Assembly: GCA_000151295.1 (NCBI GenBank)
Contig: GG745350.1
Location: forward strand, 110,088 to 174,087
Source of the DNA: Allomyces macrogynus ATCC 38327
Lineage: Eukaryota > Blastocladiomycota > Blastocladiomycetes > Blastocladiales > Blastocladiaceae
DNA length: 64,000 bases
Direction of reading: 5' to 3'
In this document: piece after piece, positions 23,582 through 35,328 of the stretch
How positions within the stretch are numbered: the stretch's first letter is position 1
How the letters are laid out: every line of letters begins with the position of its first letter
Notes under the pieces: generated by a model
The model's input: the letters and a program-made list of their open reading frames with translations, nothing else
What the model was told of the DNA's origin: nothing
Databases searched by the model: none
Made by a program: the position numbers and the translations under genes

Positions 23582-24106
23582 TCACGATACTGATTTGACA
23601 ACTTCGAACTTAGGCGCGATCGATCCGGAACGCATCAACTCGGGCATCCAGTACGGCGGCACGACGTGCGCCGGAATGGAAAGGGCGGGATCCCGCTCGG
23701 CGTGTCGCCGGGGGGTCGCCGCACGTCGCTCGAGGCGCCGAATAGAGGCGGTATGTGCGGGCGCTGGTGAATCCGTACTTGAGTCCTCACACGTCTCCAC
23801 CGTGGTAAGCACCAGCGGGGCCGCGCTCACGGTGGGCACCGACAGAGACGTGGTGGTTGTTGCCGAACTGCATCTCTTTTTCGCGCTCCTTTTGTACAGT
23901 ACTTCAATCGATGCTGCAGACGAAACGTATTCGCCCAGAATCATTTCGTGTTCGTTCTCATTCCCGTTTCGGTCTTTGAATATACGGGGCTGGCCGGTTG
24001 GGCCTTGGGTCGGAGGTGCGTCGTGCTTGTCCAGCTCCCGCTGTCCAAGTGCCGTGCAAGAAGCCCAAGTCGTGGCCACCTTGGTCAGCGTCAAGCGCGC
24101 GATCAT
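23582..24106 (-). CDS. Hypothetical protein, 174 residues
   Basis: A single open frame starts MIARLTLTKVATTWASCTAL, which could be a mitochondrial presequence. It has an Asn/Glu-rich middle (DRNGNENEHEMILGEYV) and ends EVVKSVS. No family is recognised and no conserved motif seen. Part of the frame overlaps a region that could be spliced differently (a donor-like GTGTGAGG near 23790). It may be a real small gene sharing an upstream region with the plus-strand gene at 24723, or a chance frame in GC-rich DNA. Confidence 0.3.
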   Translation of the reverse strand: MIARLTLTKVATTWASCTALGQRELDKHDAPPTQGPTGQPRIFKDRNGNENEHEMILGEYVSSAASIEVLYKRSAKKRCSSATTTTSLSVPTVSAAPLVLTTVETCEDSSTDSPAPAHTASIRRLERRAATPRRHAERDPALSIPAHVVPPYWMPELMRSGSIAPKFEVVKSVS

Positions 24107-24722
24107 CGTTTTCAGGCCGACGCGCCGCCAGCGTGAATGATGCCTTGCGGTGCTGAGGTGCGAACAGGTGTCCGCCGCCTCGCTGCCAGCAGCAGCTCAG
24201 CGGCCGAAACCGCAGCTGGGGCACGGCGCCGCCGTCTTGAATTTCGTCGTCGTCCTGACCGCCGTCGTGGTCGCCAACCACCGCCCGAGCCTCCTCCTTT
24301 TCTTCGCGCGTCCTCGCTCGCTCCTCTCCCCGTCCGGTCTCCGCGCACTCGCTCTCCACTCTTCCTCCACTCACTCGATATTGATCACCAATCATGGCCA
24401 CTGCTGTCCTGCTCGCTTCGCTCCCGGCGCCCGTGCGGCAGCATGCCGTGCACGCTTCCACGACGCTGCGCCGCTTCTCGCCGCGCGACCTGGTCCGTTC
24501 GTCTGTTCTCTGCCGCTGTAATCGCGAGCACACCACTCGCACGGCGGCGCCGTTAGCTCCCCTGTCTCGACCCCCCTTCCTTCCGACCGACTCGGCGCGA
24601 CCGCAAACCGTGATCGCTCTCCCCATCGCCGGCCGACCAGCCGACCGTGGCATCTGTGCCATCCGCGCGGGCGCGCCGCCGCGGTGGTCCCTCCTCTCTT
24701 CCCTTCCCACTCTCCCGACACG
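24107..24722. other. Region between two weak divergent genes
   Basis: High-GC sequence with overlapping Arg-rich frames in several phases and no recognisable protein. If both flanking hypothetical genes are real, this is their shared promoter. Confidence 0.35.
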
Positions 24723-25280
24723 ATGCCGCGCCCGCGCTCATGGACCTCGTTCGCGACTGACCTCGCGCACGTTCTCTACGCGCACACCACCACCAAGATC
24801 GCGCTCGCCCGCGCCGTCCTGCAATGGCCGACCGGTACCCACCTCACGCCGGCCATCACGCCCGCACTCCCGTCGACGACGCTCGCCGCGTGCCGGTCGG
24901 CGCTCGACGCCGTCCGTGCGCTCACGTTGCACGCTGAGCAAGCCCCAAATACGCCCCGTGCCGAACTGGTCGCGACCGCACAGGCCTACTGCTACGCGGC
25001 GATGCGCGCCGCGCGTACGACCCCGCGCGTCGCGTCGTGCCTCGCCCGTGCGGCCGAGTCGTTGCCCGTCCGGAACGCGCGCGAGGTCTTGGATGAACTG
25101 TTGCGCGCGCTCGGGGCTGCGGTGGTCGCGGCGGCGATTGCGGGTGGGGAGTACGCCGAGGAAGAGGAGATGGAGGATGAGGGTGTCGGGCCGGCCAGTC
25201 CCGTGGAGAGTACGAGTACGTCGACTCGGGCGGCGAGTGCGGATCGCGCGAGTGTGGATTCGGCCGTGTTGTCGGCGTAG
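24723..25280 (+). CDS. Hypothetical Ala-rich helical protein, 185 residues
   Basis: The frame starts MPRPRSWTSFATDLAHVLYA; an in-frame Met 39 nt upstream (24684) is an alternative. The body is Ala-rich and mostly helical (ALARAVLQWPTGTHLTP, AYCYAAMRAARTTPRVAS, VLDELLRALGAAVVAAAIAG). It then turns acidic (EYAEEEEMEDE) and ends in a Ser/Thr-rich tail. Codon use is like the neighbouring genes. A donor-like GTACGT in the tail and TAG at 25365-25367 would allow another 3' exon. No family recognised. Confidence 0.45.
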   Translation: MPRPRSWTSFATDLAHVLYAHTTTKIALARAVLQWPTGTHLTPAITPALPSTTLAACRSALDAVRALTLHAEQAPNTPRAELVATAQAYCYAAMRAARTTPRVASCLARAAESLPVRNAREVLDELLRALGAAVVAAAIAGGEYAEEEEMEDEGVGPASPVESTSTSTRAASADRASVDSAVLSA

Positions 25281-26076
25281 GGTGTCGGCGGGTACGTGCC
25301 CTTATGCTCGCGATCCATGCGCCGCTAACGGGACACTGATTGGCTGACTGATACACGGCCGCTGTAGATCAAGTACAAGCCGGTCGAACAGGTCGCAAGT
25401 CGAGCTGGGCGTGCAAGCCGTTTGGGCGTGATTGTTCGTGCGCCAGCGCCCGCGCGGAGATCGGTTGCCATGGCGTGGGGAGGCTACACATTTACATACA
25501 TAAAACGCTGGGCGTTGGTCGCTTTGTCAGGTCGTGCGGTCGATTAGAGCGGTCGTTGGCGCGGCACACAAGCAGGTCGCGGTCGCGATCACGAATTAAT
25601 GGACGGACGTCGACCGCCCGTCGAGCACCGCGACGTTGCGGATGCCGACACCTAGGCCAAACGGGGAAACGTGACCGCGTCGCTCTCAATCGTCAAAAGA
25701 CAGCGAGAGGAAAAATGGGGTTTGATGGTTTGAGGGGGGAGGGGGTGGACTTGCGTTGGCCGGGTGTCATCCGGAAAAACACCTGCCGGAACAACGACCG
25801 CAAAATGGCACCATCGAAGCCCTGTATCGCACAAGATTCTTCGGTGCCAACGACGCGCTGACCAACCCTTCGCCAGAAATGATTTGCAACGATTGCAGCC
25901 CGCTCACACCGAGCCAACACCAAGCCGCGCGGATCAGATCATGTCGCAATCGTGCCGCTCCACGACTGGCCACGACCTAAAAATGGGGCCTTCAGTCGTG
26001 CCGGACCCTTCTCCATCTGCCGCGCTTCAAAGATTCCCTCCACGATAAATACCAACCACGACCCCGCCGCCCCACC
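25281..26076. other. Intergenic upstream of MSRA
   Basis: No supported gene. Presumed MSRA promoter; short frames on both strands lack motifs. Confidence 0.45.
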
Positions 26077-26771
26077 ATGTTCGCGTCCACTGCTGCCCGC
26101 CGCCTGTCGCTGCTCGCGACGCGTCTCTTCTCAACCACGACCGCCACGATGTCCAACAACGGGACCGCCACCACGACCACAAACGCCGAATTCGCGACCT
26201 TTGCCGCCGGCTGCTTTTGGGGCGTGCAGCACTTGTTCGACAAGCACTACAAAACCAAGGGCCTGCTCGCGTCCGAGGTCGGCTACGCCAACGGCCTCTC
26301 CTCGGCGACCAACCCGACCTACAAGCAAGTGTGCACCGGCACGACCAACCACGCCGAGGTCGTGCGGCTGCAGTTTGACCCGGCGCAAGTCAGCTACGAG
26401 GAGCTTGTCACCTTCTTTTTCCGCATCCATGACCCGACGACCGTGGTACGAGTCGTGTTGCACCGACCATCGTGCTTGTTTGAACTGCTTGCTGACGATA
26501 CGCGTCTCTCTCTCGATCCAAACAGAACCGCCAAGGCCCCGACGTTGGCACGCAGTACCGGTCGGGCATCTACTACTACTCGCCCGCGCAAAAGGAGACG
26601 GCCGAGGTCGTCAAGCAGCGCGTGCAAAAGTACTTCCCGAAACCGATTGCCACGGAAATTACGCCGATTGACCAGTTTTACACGGCCGAGGACTACCACC
26701 AAAAGTACCTCGTCAAGAACCCGGACGGGTACGAGTGCCCGTCGCATTTTGTGCGCGAGTTCAAGGGTTGA
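26077..26771 (+). CDS. MSRA: Peptide methionine-(S)-S-oxide reductase
   Basis: Exons 26077..26445 and 26526..26771 give 204 residues. MsrA reduces the S-epimer of methionine sulfoxide in proteins using thioredoxin. The catalytic motif GCFWG has its Cys at residue 46. Other landmarks are EVGYANG, YKQVCTGTTNHAEVV, FRIHDPTT, the post-intron RQGPDVGTQYRSGIYY, and TAEDYHQKYL. The intron (donor GTACGA, branch-like CTGAC, acceptor CAG) splits the family-typical DPTT-NRQG junction, with one Val inserted. The first 24 residues (MFASTAARRLSLLATRLFST) look like a mitochondrial presequence. A second Met at residue 25 (MSNNGT) could start a cytosolic form, so one gene may serve both compartments. Confidence 0.95.
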
Positions 26772-27468
26772 GTTGAGCGCCGAGCCGAATGGAATGGAAC
26801 GGGTGAGAGGAGGAAACCATTTTTGTATATATTGTGACGCGAGTAGAGAGCGTTTCTTTTTGCCTGTTTCTTGTCGTCGGTGCGCCCTATTTGCCGCTCA
26901 CGGTTCAATGTTCAAAGGAGTTACTCGGCATGATGTCTGTTTGTTCCACGGTTGCAGTTTCGTTGTGCCCTGCTGTATTTTTTTTGTGCCGTCTTGCACA
27001 TGAACCAGCTCACGAGAGACCGCCGGTTCGACTCTCACTCCCAGTGCGCCATCGTCGCCATCTCGACCACCGTTTGCGGCGCACCGCGCACGCGCCTGCG
27101 CTGTTCGCCCCCACTTGGCCAGTGGCCGCCCACGTCAACTCCCTGCATTCGACTTGCTGCAATCGCTCGACCACGTAGAGAAAGCGCCTGTTCCAGTATC
27201 AGATATAATTTGCGAGCCTCAAGCGTCACCTGTGAGCCAGGCCCAGTAACCCAGAACCAGGCGGTTGGCGCCGTTCCGTCACTTGCGGAGCCCCGACTGC
27301 CCGACCGCAAGTACCCCCGACGACGCACTTGGCCGAGTCATCGCCGTTCGACCAACCGACCCCTTGCTGCTCTCGCTTGCCTGACGACGACCCTGCCCTG
27401 GCCGACACAACCACGTTCGCTTCTGCACGATGCGGCCGTCCTCGGCAACCCTCCCGTCTGGGACCACC
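26772..27468. other. Intergenic between MSRA and the Ras exchange factor
   Basis: MSRA 3' flank and exchange-factor promoter. No gene is supported; a GGTTCGACTC element near 27024 is not part of a foldable tRNA. Confidence 0.5.
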
Positions 27469-30400
27469 ATGGACGAGATCATCGAAGCGGCGGTACACCG
27501 CGCCCCGTCCATGCTGCCGCTGCCGTTCCCGGCCGCTGATCCTCGTCAACGTCGCAGATCGCCACCGACTACGCGCGTGTGCACTGGCTCCTTGACCAGC
27601 AGTCGCCCAAGCAGCTCAGCTATGCGCGGTTACACGACGGTACGCTGCACACCGCCTCTCGCGCACGTTCGCCATGCATTCTGACCCCCTGTCTGCGCGC
27701 GGAATAGGCCAAACGCTCCTGCACGCGGCGTGCCTGCTCGGCCAGGACCGGCTTGTGCAACTCTTGCTCGACAAGGTACCGCCTCGCCCCCCCCCCCCCC
27801 CTCCCCGCGCTCGTGGCGTCCCGACTGACTGCGAACGGGTGCGGTAGATCCCTGTCAACCTCAGCGCACAGGACAACGAGGGCAACACGGCGCTGCACGT
27901 GGCCACGCTCATGGGCCATCTCGCGTGCGCGGCCTTACTTGTTGCGTGCGGCGCGTCGCCAACCGCGGCCAATTACCGCGGGCAGACGCCCGTCGACTTG
28001 GCGCCGGAAAGCGCCGAGTGGGCGAGTTTGTTTGATGGGGTGCCAGGTACGCAACCTTGCCGCTGTACCATTGCCTTGACCTCGGCATTTGCTGACGATG
28101 GGCCCGCGTGCAACAGGTCGGTTTCCCAGCAACTCGCGACGACGAACAGGCGACAGCGTAACGACGACGACGGCGCCGACGGCCGCAGCATTCCGTGCGG
28201 CACTGCCGAACGACGTCGGCCAGTTGTGCGATATCATTGTGCACTTGGTCTCGGGCCAGTCGCGGTTCCAGGCGCATTGTCACGCGACGATTGCGCAGCT
28301 CGTCGAGGAAAAATGGACGTTGCAGCAGACGGTCGAGCACCACCGCGAGGTACCGACCGCGTCCCTGCACAGCGCGATGTGCGGCTTCTCACCGGTTCCG
28401 CCCGTTCGTAGCTCCTCGGCGACTCGTCGGACCTCGCACAGCTCAACGCCATGCAAGAACTGCAATTCTACCGCGAGCGCAACGACTACCTGATGCAGCT
28501 GATCGCCAAGCAGCGGCACCAGCTGCACACGCTGCAGCGCGACTTGGCGCTCAAGGAATCCACGTTCCAGACGCAACTCGCGCAATTGACCGAACAGCAC
28601 CGGACGGAATTGCGCGAAGTAGCGCGCACTTCGCAGCAGACGATACACGACATGCATCGGCAACTGTCGATGCGGTCAGTTTCGGTGGATACGGCGGTCG
28701 TCCTGGGGACGAAGCCTGTTGCGGAAATGCTCGATGAGCATGCGACGGCGGGAACGTCGACGTCTCGCCCGGCATCGCGGTCGACGTCGCCGTGGTCCCC
28801 CGACCGACCGTCAAGTCGTGCCGCCGCCGCGGCCATGGCGGGCTCGTCGTCCTCCGCCGCCGCCACCGCGGTCACATCCCCACCGCGTACCCTCCGGCGC
28901 GCGCAGGGCGCGGTCGTCGCCACGACCATGTCCGACAAGGAAACCATGGTGACGCCGACCAACCCCGACGCGGCAATCGATCTCGAATCCACACGGCTCG
29001 AACTCGTCGACAAGTTGCGCAGTGCCGAGGCGCGCAATTCGATTCTCGAGCGCGAACTGGCCGATATGCGGCAAAGTCTGGTCGGATTGCACGAACATGT
29101 CTTACACGAAGTCATGCAGGAAGCGAGTCGCGGCCAGGCCGATATGGATGCACGCGATGAGTCGCAGGGTCTGATTTTGTTTGCGAATGGGGGTGCAGCA
29201 GAGGCGGATGGCGGGCAGAGGCAGATTCGGGCCGCGGTCCCAGAGAAGTTGGTGGAGCGGTTGATTGCCGGGCATCCGATCGGTACGTGCGGTTTCAATT
29301 GGTGGGTGAGGTGAGTTAGGACTGACGGTGGCTCGCTCGACACAGACTACCAGCTGCGCAATACGTTCCTGCTCACCTACCGCGAGTTCATGACGCCCGA
29401 GGAGGTGCTCGCGGCGATCCAGGCACTCTACCGGCCGAGGAAAACCAAGATTGTCTCGAGGTTTGTCATTCGCTTTTGCTGTTACGCTACAATGGCCTGC
29501 CGCCGTCCATCTCACTGGTGTCTCTCTCGATACTCCAGGATCTACAACGTCTTGAGCGACTGGATGACCAAGTACTGGTGCGACTTCCAAGGGTCCGTAT
29601 CCTCTTTCTGCCTCGCCAATCTCGCCGCCCTGTTCTGTTCCGCTGACACGGTCACCAACCGCAGCGAGTTCTTGCAACGTGTCATGTCGTTCCTCCGCGA
29701 CCACATTGTCCCCGAAGACCAACCTGAAATCCTCCCCCAAATCGAATGCCTCGTCAAGTCAAAGCTCAACTCCGAATTCTCTGGGCTCGTCACGACCACA
29801 ACCACCGCGCTCGGCGACGCTGTCTTGCGCACGCACCCGGCCCCGCCACCACCCGTCTTGCCAAAGTACCTGCGCGACCCGCTGCCCGTGGGGAGTATCG
29901 GGTCGGCCGCGGGGCTCGGCAGCAATCCGTCGTCGAGCGCGACCTTGGCGGCGGTTGGGACGTTGTCAAAGTCGACGGCGTGGTTGCGCGGTGGGTCGAG
30001 GAAGGAGGGGAAAGGGATCCGATTCTTGGATTTGAGTATGGTCGAGGTCGCACGGCAGTTGACGCTCGTCGAGTCGGAGCTGTTCCGGGCCATGTCGGTG
30101 CGTGTTCGCTTGTCCTCGTTCTGCCTCCTTGGCTCTTGCCGGATGACGCCACACTCACCCGGTTCTCGTGCCAATGGTAGCCGCTCGAGCTGATTGGCAT
30201 CAACTGGATGCGTAAAAACAAGGAAGAGACGGCAACTACGGTCTTGGCCATGACGCGGTGGTTCAACCACGTCATGCAGTGGGTGCGGTCCGAGATCTTG
30301 ATGACGCGCGAGACCAAGACGCGCGCCGTCGTCTTTGAGCGGTTCATTACGCTCGCCGACGAGTTGCTCAAGCTCAACAACTTCAACGGCGTCTCGGAAA

Positions 30401-30964
30401 TCATGGCCGCGCTTGAGTCGAGTGCCGTGTGGCGGTTGGAACGGACCAAATCAGTACGCGATCGCACGCATCGGAATTGGGCGGTAATCGGTGCAACAGT
30501 TGCTGACCGTTTTTGTTGCGATGATAGCTCATTCCGACCAAGTCGAAGCGCATGCTTCAGGACCTCGTCGCCAACTGCTCGCCCGACATCAACTACAAGT
30601 CGTTGCGCGCGCTCATGCGCGACGCGCAGCCACCCGCTGTGCCGTTCCCAGCGATTCTCGAACGCGACTTGTACTACCTCGACCGCAGTCTCGCGCGGTC
30701 GATTGATGGGAAGCTCGTCAACTTCCAGCGGTACCAGGTCATGGCCGATCTGATCCAGAAGTTCCAGGTGCGTGCGCGGCGTCTCGCGTCGTTTGTCGAG
30801 CGCCACGGGAGAATTCAGACTGACTTTGTGAGTCGGCGTAGTACCTGCAATCCGAGGGGTACAACCTGATGCCGGTGCCGGAAATCCAAGCGTACGTGCG
30901 TGACTACGTGCCGCTATCGGACGATGACGCGTACGAGCGGTCGCTCACGTGCGAGCCGAGGTGA
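27469..30964 (+). CDS. Ras guanine-nucleotide exchange factor with ankyrin repeats
   Basis: Twelve exons: 27469..27492, 27558..27639, 27708..27775, 27848..28046, 28117..28349, 28412..29282, 29346..29460, 29539..29592, 29665..30097, 30181..30453, 30528..30767 and 30842..30964, 904 residues. CDC25-type GEFs load GTP onto Ras-like GTPases at membranes. Order: ankyrin repeats (about residues 25-125: GQTLLHAACLLGQDRLVQLL, NTALHVATLMGHLACAALL); coiled coils (about 205-280 and 370-420); a REM domain (about 495-600: YQLRNTFLLTYREFMTPEEV); and the catalytic domain (about 670-890: LDLSMVEVARQLTLVE, WFNHVMQWVRSEIL, NFNGVSEIMAALES, PAILERDLYYLDRS). No SH3 domain, unlike yeast Cdc25. Alternative start 27430 is in frame. 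The first exon is the least certain. Confidence 0.88.
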
Positions 30965-31175
30965 TCCGCGGTGTGACGCTGGCGGACAATGCGCCGTTCG
31001 CTCGATTTTGCTCCTGCCGTTTGTGGCGATTTTGTTCCCTTTTATTTTGACCCTTGCGTTCTTGGCCCATCTACCCATCTGTCCGTGTAAACCTTTTTGG
31101 TCGTGGAGTCTTTCCGTACCGCGAATACACCAACACTGCAAATCAATCTGAACGGTTTTGTTTTTTTCTTCGCCG

Positions 31176-32283
31176 CTACGCGACGAGCGGCAGCGTCACC
31201 TGCAACACGCGCGTCGACTTGTCAAATACCGCATCGCACTCGGCATGATCCACGTCCACGGTGCCCGCACGAATCGGAACCGACAGCCGGTACAGCTTAT
31301 GGTCGAGCTCCACTTTATGTTCCTCGATATCGAGCGCGACCTGCTGCGCGGTCGCAATTAGCGGCAACTTGACGAGCACCGTGACCCGCTTTTGGTCCGG
31401 CTGGTGCTTGACCTGGTAGAGCGGCTCCTGCTGCGGGATGGTTGCGACGCCAGCCCGTTTCGCGCGGTAGACTTTGTGGATCCCGGGCGCACCCTTGGAT
31501 TTCATTTTCGGGAGGGCGAATTCTGGAGGAGAACAAGATGGTGAGGAACGTCGTGAATCGAACGGCATCAATGGGAAAAGGGACAAAGACGTACCGCGCG
31601 ACAAACTCATCCCGTGCTTTTCCTCGACCCACTGGATCGCTAGCTCAATAATGAACTGCTTGAAGTCCCAATCGCCCTCGGCTTTCGCGATCACGTCCGA
31701 GTGCACGCACGCATCGCACACGATGCACGGGCGACCCACTACCACCGTTCGTCGCGTCAGACTCCACACTTGGGAGGGCCCACGCCTCCAAATCCATCCG
31801 ACGTACGCTTATCCGCATCGTCGCGCGGTCCCGTCAAACTCATCGGCACTTTCCACGCGGCCCCATCCGCACCAGTGATCGCAGAACGAATTTCGTCATC
31901 GGTCGCGACGGGCGGTGCCGGCACGTACGGCGAGTGGCACATATTGATGAAAACCTTGAATCCGGACGGGTACGTTGCAGTGGATTTGGTGAGCGACGTC
32001 TTGATGGCGAAGCCAGGCATGGGCGTGATTTCAAAGGCTTCCTGCTCGGTCTGTGCTTGGAGGGCCTTGGCGAGGGCTGTAAAGAGGTGGAGAAAGTGGT
32101 CAGCCGCGTGAAAAAGATGGAGAACGTTGAAGAGAGAATGAGAAACGCGCATTTTTGCAGTTCCGGGTCCTGCTTCATTTCTGACATGACCGACTGCATG
32201 ACTTGTTCCCACTCGGCGTTCGCGGCCTTGTCGGCGGTCGGGATGTTGGAGAGTGCCGAGAGATGGTTGGTTTCAGTGGCCAT
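31176..32283 (-). CDS. PIH1-domain protein (R2TP / Hsp90 co-chaperone type)
   Basis: Exons 32283..32151, 32076..31807, 31738..31595 and 31522..31176 give 297 residues. PIH1 proteins join Rvb1/2, Tah1 and Hsp90 in R2TP, or assemble dynein arms with Hsp90. PIH core: EITPMPGFAIKTSLT, KVFINMCHSPYVPAPP, PMSLTGPRDDADK, RPCIVCDACVHSDV, FIIELAIQWVEEKHGM. The C-terminal half is a CS-like beta domain (RVTVLVKLPLIATAQQVALD, RLSVPI, RVLQVTLPLVA). The first intron needs a GC donor (AAAT/GCGCGT) to keep frame. The GT two bases further on would shift it, so that junction is uncertain. Which paralogue (PIH1D1 or PIH1D2/Kintoun type) cannot be settled by eye. It converges on the Ras exchange factor, 211 bp away. 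Confidence 0.85.
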
Positions 32284-32938
32284 GGTGGTCGACTAATGGA
32301 TTGGGACAGGTGGAGCCGGTTGGTGAGCATTTGCTGATCATATTTACATGGGCTCTTGACGGGAACTCTCAATCTTGCGCGAGAACGCAGGTTCGCGAAG
32401 GATGAATGATTATTGCTGATGCCTACGTTGATCTTGCTGGAAGTGTGGTCGGTTTTCAGCAGAGAGGAGAATGGTCGTTGATGACCGGACGAAATGGATC
32501 GTCTTCCACGTTTGTGAACGAGACGGTTGAGATGGTTTGAGTCGAATCCATGCGTGCCTTTACTCACTCATCCTCGTGTGATTGCTGTGCCGACCGAAGC
32601 AGCAACCCAGCGATTTTCCCGACAAGAACTGGCGGGTCAGGTGCTGCAACCGCGTGCATTACTTGCTGCAAAATACTTGGGTCGGGTCACGATTTGGAAC
32701 GACAAGAACGTCAAGCTTGGACCAGGATCGGAACGTCTGTAGCCAGCTTAGCCATCAAACTGTGCTCGACGTCGACGTCGACGTCGACGTCGTCGGAGAA
32801 CCTTGACTTGCTGATCCTTCAACGCCAAGCCTGGGAGTGTTCACCACGATTTTGGGCCAAACGAGCCATGTGGACCGCTCCGTTCCTGATCAACGCAACA
32901 CCTAACGCCCGCTACCACTACGATAGATATCCAACACC
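32284..32938. other. Divergent promoter of PIH1 gene and URM1
   Basis: No gene seen. It contains a short hexanucleotide repeat (32768-32791) about 150 bp before URM1. Confidence 0.5.
32768..32791 (+). repeat. Four tandem GACGTC units
   Basis: Self-complementary GACGTC repeated four times; each unit is a CRE/ATF-like half-palindrome core. The position in the URM1 upstream region makes a bZIP site possible, but simple-sequence origin is as likely. Confidence 0.7.
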
Positions 32939-33371
32939 ATGGTCTCGCTCGAGTTGCGCTTCAGGTGCATCATCTCCCGCCCGCCCGCTACGCTCTCCAC
33001 CCACTCACGTACCTGAACCTCGTCCATTAGCGGCGGCATGGAGCTCCTGTTTGGTGGCACCAAGGCGGTGACCGTTGACGTCCCGCTCAAGGCCGGCGCG
33101 GCTACCATGCGCGACTTGCTCCCGTGGATGCGCGACCACTTGCTCAAGGAGCGTCCTGAGCTGTTCATGGACGGCGACAGCGTGTACGTTCGCGTCCCAT
33201 TGTTGTTTTCCCGGATTCGAGAGCGCGTAACTAACGATTTGTGATGGGAGTAGACGACCGGGCATTCTCGTGCTCATCAACGACGCCGACTGGGAGCTCG
33301 AGGGCGACCTCGAGTACGCGCTCAAGGCTAGCGACGAAATTGTGTTTATTTCGACGCTTCATGGCGGCTAA
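32939..33371 (+). CDS. URM1: Ubiquitin-related modifier 1
   Basis: Exons 32939..32964, 33031..33183 and 33254..33371 encode 98 residues, the normal Urm1 size. Urm1 is thiocarboxylated at its C-terminal Gly by Uba4/MOCS3. It donates sulfur for tRNA wobble-uridine thiolation and also conjugates to proteins during oxidative stress. The sequence follows the family throughout: [53 protein letters not shown] and the invariant end ISTLHGG followed by TAA. The first exon holds only nine codons. Donors GTGCAT and GTACGT, acceptors TAG. Confidence 0.96.
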
Positions 33372-33559
33372 GCTTTGGCGGGGGACAATTGGACATGATT
33401 GGATCATTGAGTCTTACATGACGTCTGTGCTTGCGCGCTGTGGTGTCTGAGTATTGGGCAGTTTTGGGCATCAACCTGATTTCCGCTTCCCTGACACCAG
33501 GACAAACTGAATTTGACTGAGAATAACCACATTGCCCAACATCTGATTCCTTGGCTCCA

Positions 33560-35000
33560 GTGCATTGCCGCCTTTTGATCAAAACACGTCCAAGAGCGTC
33601 ATTACTGAAAAATTGTCCATGTTTATCCGTATTTTAGTCGCGCACCATGTTGAACTGAAGGATGCAGGCGGATCAAACTCCTGTGACACCAACAACGCCA
33701 GCTGTGCATGGCACGTGATGTTAACCCAACTCAGACAGCATGGCAGGTAGACTGGCACAGCAGGGTGACACCATTTGATGCTCAAGCCTGCCATGGTTTG
33801 TGAAAGAGAATGAATGTATGAACATCAAATGGTGAGAGCGCGCCAAATCAACAGCCACAACACTCATTTCTGGTTGTTCTCTTGCTAAGGTACCAGTGAT
33901 CCAAAAAGAATGCACATGCACTTTTCTTGAACACAATTCAAACATCAAAAAGTTATGGCGTACTTGCAGACAAGTATGGGGGCTTAGGTGTGCCAAAAAC
34001 AACTTTGTCCATTGACACCTTTGTTAGAGTTGCTGAGACTGGTCTTAGACAAAGTGGAAACATTAGACACAGGTGTCCAGACAAGACTAACAGCAACATG
34101 GCGTGAGACTTTCGGTTTGGCGATTAATCCTGCCCTTCCACCTTGGTCTGCCCTGCAAGCCCATAAAATGCTCAGTGTAGCTGTGCCCAGCTGAAGATTT
34201 GGTCATTGTGCAAGTGCAGGCCCACAAGATCTGCTTGCTTCGCATGTCAAGCAGCTGGCGGCATTCAATCGACATTCATGGCCAGAGTCACAATGTGGAT
34301 AGGGCTTGCAGTTCATGGCAAGCTGTGCACCCTAGCACATGTCATGTCGCTCAACCAGAATTCGGCATGCTATTCTGGCCCCAGTCGCTGGTTGGCCAAA
34401 CCTCATGCCCACCAGGACGCAGTAAAGCCTCAAGCAGGATGAAGGGCTCTTGCAGGACCAACAACCCGTTTGGTCACTTATACCTCCTGCACATTGTGGG
34501 CAACCAAGCTGGTGTCATTTCCCAGCCCAGGCTGGCGTTGCAGACGCAATTGGTTCCACCTGAGGCGAAGTGGCAAGGTTTGGGCGATCCACAGACCGGT
34601 TTGTGCAGTGGGTGCTGCTGTACGGCCCTATCCGATCCACCTCCACCTCTGCCATCTTGTGTCCACTGATATCACACGCGGCGATCTCACTAGGTTGAAA
34701 GAGCTATTTTCAGCCGACGCGAATTGGACGAGGCCATGCCGCCGCGCCTGCGGACATAAAGACTCGGGAGGGATGACCATCCATGACAGCAACAATGCCA
34801 GCTGATCAAGTTGGGTGACAATGAGGAGCCAGTAGCTCATTGGCTCGCTCTGGATGTATGAAACGAGAGCTCGCTGGATCACAAACCAGTCCCAACAATT
34901 GCTGCAGCCGATCGAAAATACGTCAACTTTGTTAGCAAAAATGTGCAGAGTCGTAGACCACAAGCTGTACAGGATCAAGGTCCTGGTGTCACAAGAGATT
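33560..35000 (-). pseudogene. CpG-poor relic block, possible LRR-like family member
   Basis: A drop in GC and CpG with abundant TG and CA starts soon after URM1. No frame is intact. Minus-strand text near 34160 (HFMGLQGRPRW) resembles the relic at 14500 (NFVALHGRPMK), so this may be another copy of the same family. The relation is visual only. Confidence 0.35.
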
Positions 35001-35328
35001 CAGTGAGCCTCCAGACTTGAACTCAAGGACTCAGCAACACCATCACACGAGATGGCGACCATGCCGGATACATGACCTGACTGTCAGGACGTACGAAGTG
35101 GGCGGTCTCCCTGATTTCGACGCGGGATATCATGATCAACGCAGCCCCGATTCTCCCGCGGCCAGTCCGGCAGAAACGAAAACGCAACCTTTGTTTGGTG
35201 ATATGTACACGGAAACGGAAAGGATACACGGCGTCGTTGGCCTCCCATCTCACCCCCATCCCCATCCTGGTCGCCGTTAATCGTCTCAACGCTGATCGAC
35301 ACTGTCAACGCGTCGTTCACGTCGGCCA

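Noticed and set aside
27015..27050. GGTTCGACTC on the plus strand, another T-loop-like element
   Set aside because: The 60 bases upstream contain a T run and no D-arm; no cloverleaf.
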